Shown: positions 61,245-64,000 of the stretch, in pieces
Position numbering within the stretch: position 1 is the first letter of the stretch
Layout: the number at the start of each line of letters is the position of its first letter
The notes under the pieces: generated by a model
Databases searched by the model: none
The model's input: only the letters and a program-made list of their open reading frames with translations
What the model was told of the DNA's origin: nothing
Position numbers and translations under genes: made by a program
Source: an uncultured Lachnospiraceae bacterium
GTDB lineage: Bacteria > Bacillota > Clostridia > Lachnospirales > Lachnospiraceae
NCBI GenBank assembly: GCA_910577015.1
Contig: CAJTKU010000001.1
Span: 410,102-474,101, forward strand
Direction of reading: 5' to 3'
DNA: 64,000 nucleotides

Positions 61245-61928
61245 TCAGTTCCCACCTTCCCTGTCGCCGGTCACTTTTCCGTCTTCCATGGTCAGCACCC
61301 TGTCGGCCTGTTTTGCTATTTCCAGATTATGCGTAATCATTATAATGGTCTGTTTATATCTTCGGTTAGATGTCTTAAGCAGCTCTACAATTTCATTGCT
61401 TGCCCGGGAATCCAGGTTGCCGGTAGGTTCATCCGCAAGCAAAATAGCCGGCCTGTTCATCATGGCCCTGCCGATAGCTACCCTCTGCTGCTGTCCTCCC
61501 GACAATTCATTGGGAAGATGCCCCATACGGCTTCCCAGTCCTAATACCTCCACCAATTCCATCAAAAACTCCCTGTCCGGCTTCTTTCCATCCAGTTCAC
61601 AGGGCAGCGTCATATTCTCCTCCACATTCAATACCGGAATCAGGTTGTAAAACTGATATATCAGCCCTACCTGCCTTCTGCGGAACATGGCAAGCTTATC
61701 GTCATTCAGCTTATAAATATCCTCATCCTCTATCAGCACACGACCCCCGGTCGGTCTGTCCACTCCTCCCAGCATATGCATCAACGTCGATTTACCACTG
61801 CCGGAGCTTCCCACTATTGCCACAAATTCTCCACGAGCCACTGACAGGCTTACCCCTGAGACCGCCACTACCCGGTTGTCGCCTGCACCGTACACTTTTG
61901 TCAAACGCTCAGTCCTCAATATCTCCAT
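61245..61928 (-). CDS. ABC transporter ATP-binding protein (MacB/LolD-like)
   Basis: 227 residues. Walker A GSSGSGKSTLM, Q-loop LIYQFYNLIPVLNVEEN, signature LSGGQQQRVAIGRAM, Walker B ILLADEPTGNLD. The start at 61928 has AAGGA at 9 bp. Energises the adjacent permease. Confidence 0.96.
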   Translation of the reverse strand: MEILRTERLTKVYGAGDNRVVAVSGVSLSVARGEFVAIVGSSGSGKSTLMHMLGGVDRPTGGRVLIEDEDIYKLNDDKLAMFRRRQVGLIYQFYNLIPVLNVEENMTLPCELDGKKPDREFLMELVEVLGLGSRMGHLPNELSGGQQQRVAIGRAMMNRPAILLADEPTGNLDSRASNEIVELLKTSNRRYKQTIIMITHNLEIAKQADRVLTMEDGKVTGDREGGN

Positions 61929-61999
61929 AACATTATTTCCTTTCATTTTCTTTGTTTACCGTAACTTTAGCAAAGAAAAATGACATTTTCGTGACAAAT

Positions 62000-63220
62000 T
62001 CAGCATTTTAAAAATTTTATCATGAATTTTGTACCCTCTCCCTGTACGGAGGATACCGTCAAATACCCGTTCTGCTGCTCCACAATTTCTTTTGCAAGGG
62101 ACAATCCGATACCCACACTGTCTTCTTTAGCATTGTGGCTGCGGTAAAACCGCTCAAAAATGTGCTTTTGCTCCTCCCCGGTAAGTCCCGGTCCATAGTC
62201 TTTTACCGTAATCAGAGTATACACTGCGTTTTCCTCCGTCAAAATCAGTATTTCCGATTCTTCCGGGCTATGTTCAATTGCATTTTTGACAATATTCATG
62301 ACGGCTTCCCCCATCCAGTAAAAATCCCCGGTAAGCCGTATTCCCGTTTCTCCTTCCCTCTTTATTGCAATCTGTTTCCACTCCGCCATAATTTCCAGTT
62401 TATCCGTCACTTCTTCCAGCAGTTTGTCCAAATCAATCGGGGCTTTTACAAATTCCACTACGCCTGCATCCAGCCTGGAAAGCTTTAACAATGCCGCAAT
62501 CAGCCAGTTCATATTGCCAACCTGCCTGGAAATTTCGCATAAAAACTTTTTCCTTGTGGTTTCATCCATGGAATTACTCTCCAGCAGGTTGTCAAGCAGA
62601 ACAGTCACGGAAGTCAGGGGAGTTTTCAGCTGATGGGAAATATCCGACACAGAATCCGATAAAGCACGTTTCTGGCTCTTTGCAAGTTCGGCGCTTTCTT
62701 TTAAAAGTACTGTGACTTTATAAAGTTCATTTTTTAAAATACTCAATTCATCTTCCGTATTATCCGGCAATTCCAGGGCATATTCCCCCCGCTCCACCTT
62801 CCTGACATAGGCAGCAAGCAGTTCCACTTCTTTCTGCCGTTTTTTGCTGAAAAAAAAGGCTGATATAATCATGCCCCCACAAAGCAGAACCCAGAACACA
62901 TTTAACACTAAGAGCAGTCCCCGGGATAACTTTTGCTGTTTTATGCTCCCGGCGCTGTCCTGGAAAATACCGTATTTCTCCAGAATCTGTTCCCCCGCTT
63001 CATATTCTTCCTGATGATTCAACAGAGCTATCCATTCTTCTTCCGATACCTCAGGATACCGCTCCTTAACACTGCCCAATAATGACGCGATAACAGCATG
63101 ATGCTCCTCTGTCATCTTATGCAGCACAAATACAGCCAGTAAATTGCATATGAAAATCCCTGCAAACATTACCAGTGTAATAGTTAGTATATACGTTTTA
63201 TAGTTCTTATTCTTTTTCAA
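62000..63220 (-). CDS. Membrane sensor histidine kinase
   Basis: 406 residues. Two membrane helices (about 8-32 and 105-125) enclose a roughly 70-residue external sensor with SEEEWIALLNHQEEYE. A HAMP-like region follows, then the H box SVSDISHQLKTPLTS, N box NIVKNAIEHSP, and G boxes VKDYGPGL and GIGLSLAKEIV. It starts with TTG (GGGG 7 bp upstream) and overlaps the regulator gene by 14 bp. The external domain distinguishes it from BceS-type kinases. It probably controls the ABC exporter. Confidence 0.92.
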   Translation of the reverse strand: MKKNKNYKTYILTITLVMFAGIFICNLLAVFVLHKMTEEHHAVIASLLGSVKERYPEVSEEEWIALLNHQEEYEAGEQILEKYGIFQDSAGSIKQQKLSRGLLLVLNVFWVLLCGGMIISAFFFSKKRQKEVELLAAYVRKVERGEYALELPDNTEDELSILKNELYKVTVLLKESAELAKSQKRALSDSVSDISHQLKTPLTSVTVLLDNLLESNSMDETTRKKFLCEISRQVGNMNWLIAALLKLSRLDAGVVEFVKAPIDLDKLLEEVTDKLEIMAEWKQIAIKREGETGIRLTGDFYWMGEAVMNIVKNAIEHSPEESEILILTEENAVYTLITVKDYGPGLTGEEQKHIFERFYRSHNAKEDSVGIGLSLAKEIVEQQNGYLTVSSVQGEGTKFMIKFLKC

Positions 63221-63872
63221 TCCGATACCCCATTCCCCTCACTGTTTTTATGATATTTCCATCTTTATCGCCTATTTTTTCCCGTATTCTTTTTATTGTC
63301 ACGGAAAGCGTATTGTCATTTACAAAATTTCCTGACACATCCCATATGGCAGACAATATTTCATCCCTCGTAAACAGCTTTCCCTGATGATTCATCATAA
63401 TCAGCAATATTTTGTATTCTAATTTTGTCAGTACAACCTCTTCCCCGTTGCTGTAACATTTGCCCGTCCTTGTGTCCAGTTTAAGAAATCGGCAATGTAG
63501 GACATCTTTCCCCTGACCGTTTCTCCGCAACGTATTATAGATTCTGGACATCAGCTCCCTGTTGCGAAAAGGCTTGATGATATAATCATCGGCCCCCAAA
63601 TCAAACCCTTTTACAACATCCTGTTCCTCCTCTTTTGCCGTCAGGAATATTATCGGGACTTCCTGTATTTTTTTGAGATGGGAACACAAGGCAAATCCGT
63701 TGCCGTCCGGCAGGGAAACATCGAGTATTACAAGGTCAAAATGCGCTTCTCCAAATTCTCTCAATGCGTCCTCACAGGTGCCGGCGGCCGTACATGCAAA
63801 TCCTTCTTCCTTAAAAAGATAGGTAAGGCCAAGCACAATGGCTTCATTATCTTCTACCAGCAGTATCTTCAT
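63207..63872 (-). CDS. OmpR-family response regulator
   Basis: 221 residues. Receiver (1-120: LLVEDNEAIVLG, LVILDVSLPDGNG with phospho-Asp, LTAKEEE, IIKPFRNRELMSRI) and winged-helix output domain (125-221: EYKILLIMMNHQGKLFTRDEIL, VTIKRIREKIGD, TVRGMGYRIE). GAGGAGG precedes the ATG. First gene of the regulator-kinase-ATPase-permease operon. Confidence 0.96.
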   Translation of the reverse strand: MKILLVEDNEAIVLGLTYLFKEEGFACTAAGTCEDALREFGEAHFDLVILDVSLPDGNGFALCSHLKKIQEVPIIFLTAKEEEQDVVKGFDLGADDYIIKPFRNRELMSRIYNTLRRNGQGKDVLHCRFLKLDTRTGKCYSNGEEVVLTKLEYKILLIMMNHQGKLFTRDEILSAIWDVSGNFVNDNTLSVTIKRIREKIGDKDGNIIKTVRGMGYRIEKE

Positions 63873-63904
63873 GACAGTTCCTCCTCTCTATCTTATAAAT
63901 AAAC

Positions 63905-63930
63905 AAAAAAAGAGTAGACACTCTACTCTT
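63905..63930 (-). terminator. Rho-independent terminator at the window end
   Basis: AAGAGTAG-ACACT-CTACTCTT with a T-run on the minus strand. It ends a minus-strand transcript that lies beyond the window, separating it from the regulator operon. Confidence 0.85.
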
Positions 63931-64000
63931 CCTCGTTTTCATAAAGAAAGTACCCTGAAAACCGAACACACAAACTCCTCAAACCATCCATTCCCTGCCC

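Overview
The window looks like chromosome from a Gram-positive, low-to-mid GC Clostridia, most likely a motile member of the Lachnospiraceae. This rests on AGGAGG-type ribosome binding sites, consensus sigma-A promoters, classic Firmicutes operons (plsX-acpP-rnc-smc-ftsY, ylxM-ffh-rpsP-khpA-rimM-trmD, pta-ackA-yceD-rpmF), and families common in this group (PFL/UPF0210, YitT, TmcAL, CheV, FlxA-like, a DUF6033-like protein). No species can be named from sequence alone. Nearly all genes read on the minus strand.

Layout. 1-1.8 kb: rplS, lepB and the start of rbgA, normally the tail of the trmD operon. 1.9-15.3 kb: about 13.5 kb of accessory genes lying between trmD and rplS. These are a flagellum-like three-gene operon, an AgrC/AgrA-type sensor and regulator pair, an XRE membrane regulator with a lipoprotein, gene remnants, a strongly AT-rich cassette (B12-type radical SAM enzyme, AlkZ-like DNA glycosylase homologue, dTMP-kinase-like protein) bracketed by two arrays of TATCACG-type repeats, a GNAT-like/small protein pair, and a frameshifted iron-sulfur protein. 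15.4-19.8 kb: trmD (fused to a GNAT domain), rimM, khpA, rpsP, ffh, ylxM. 19.9-23 kb: AraC regulator, YitT protein, threonine dehydratase. 23.2-29.9 kb: ftsY, smc, rnc, acpP, plsX. 30-32.3 kb: TraX-like protein, ferritin-like protein, YafQ/DinJ toxin-antitoxin. 32.5-37.1 kb: rpmF, yceD, ackA, pta, tmcAL. 37.2-48 kb: a dense minus-strand run from a lipoprotein and anti-sigma-like protein through polA, coaE, an FtsA-like protein, a WalJ-like hydrolase, an ACT protein and a PFL protein to KtrAB. 48-50.9 kb: FAD/Rieske oxidoreductase, DUF2625-like protein, Fic-like protein, tRNA-Leu. 51-57.7 kb: lysA, ung, hisF, hisH, a highly charged membrane protein, a Sir2-like protein, cheV. 57.9-63.9 kb: HAD phosphatase and a complete two-component/ABC exporter module.

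Three observations stand out. First, three intergenic copies (23.1, 30.9, 35.6 kb) of a 177-206 bp nested palindrome have a conserved core, but their outer arms differ in sequence between copies while staying self-complementary within each copy. Second, two nearly identical 30-bp operators of paired GTTYACAAC boxes sit 31-32 bp upstream of the -10 boxes of the AgrA-like regulator operon and of the flagellum-like operon, which suggests a small regulon. Third, the repeat-bracketed radical SAM/AlkZ-like/kinase cassette looks horizontally acquired and could be an uncharacterised DNA- or nucleotide-directed system.

All identifications were made by reading translated sequence and motifs; no database search was run. 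Base composition statements are visual impressions.
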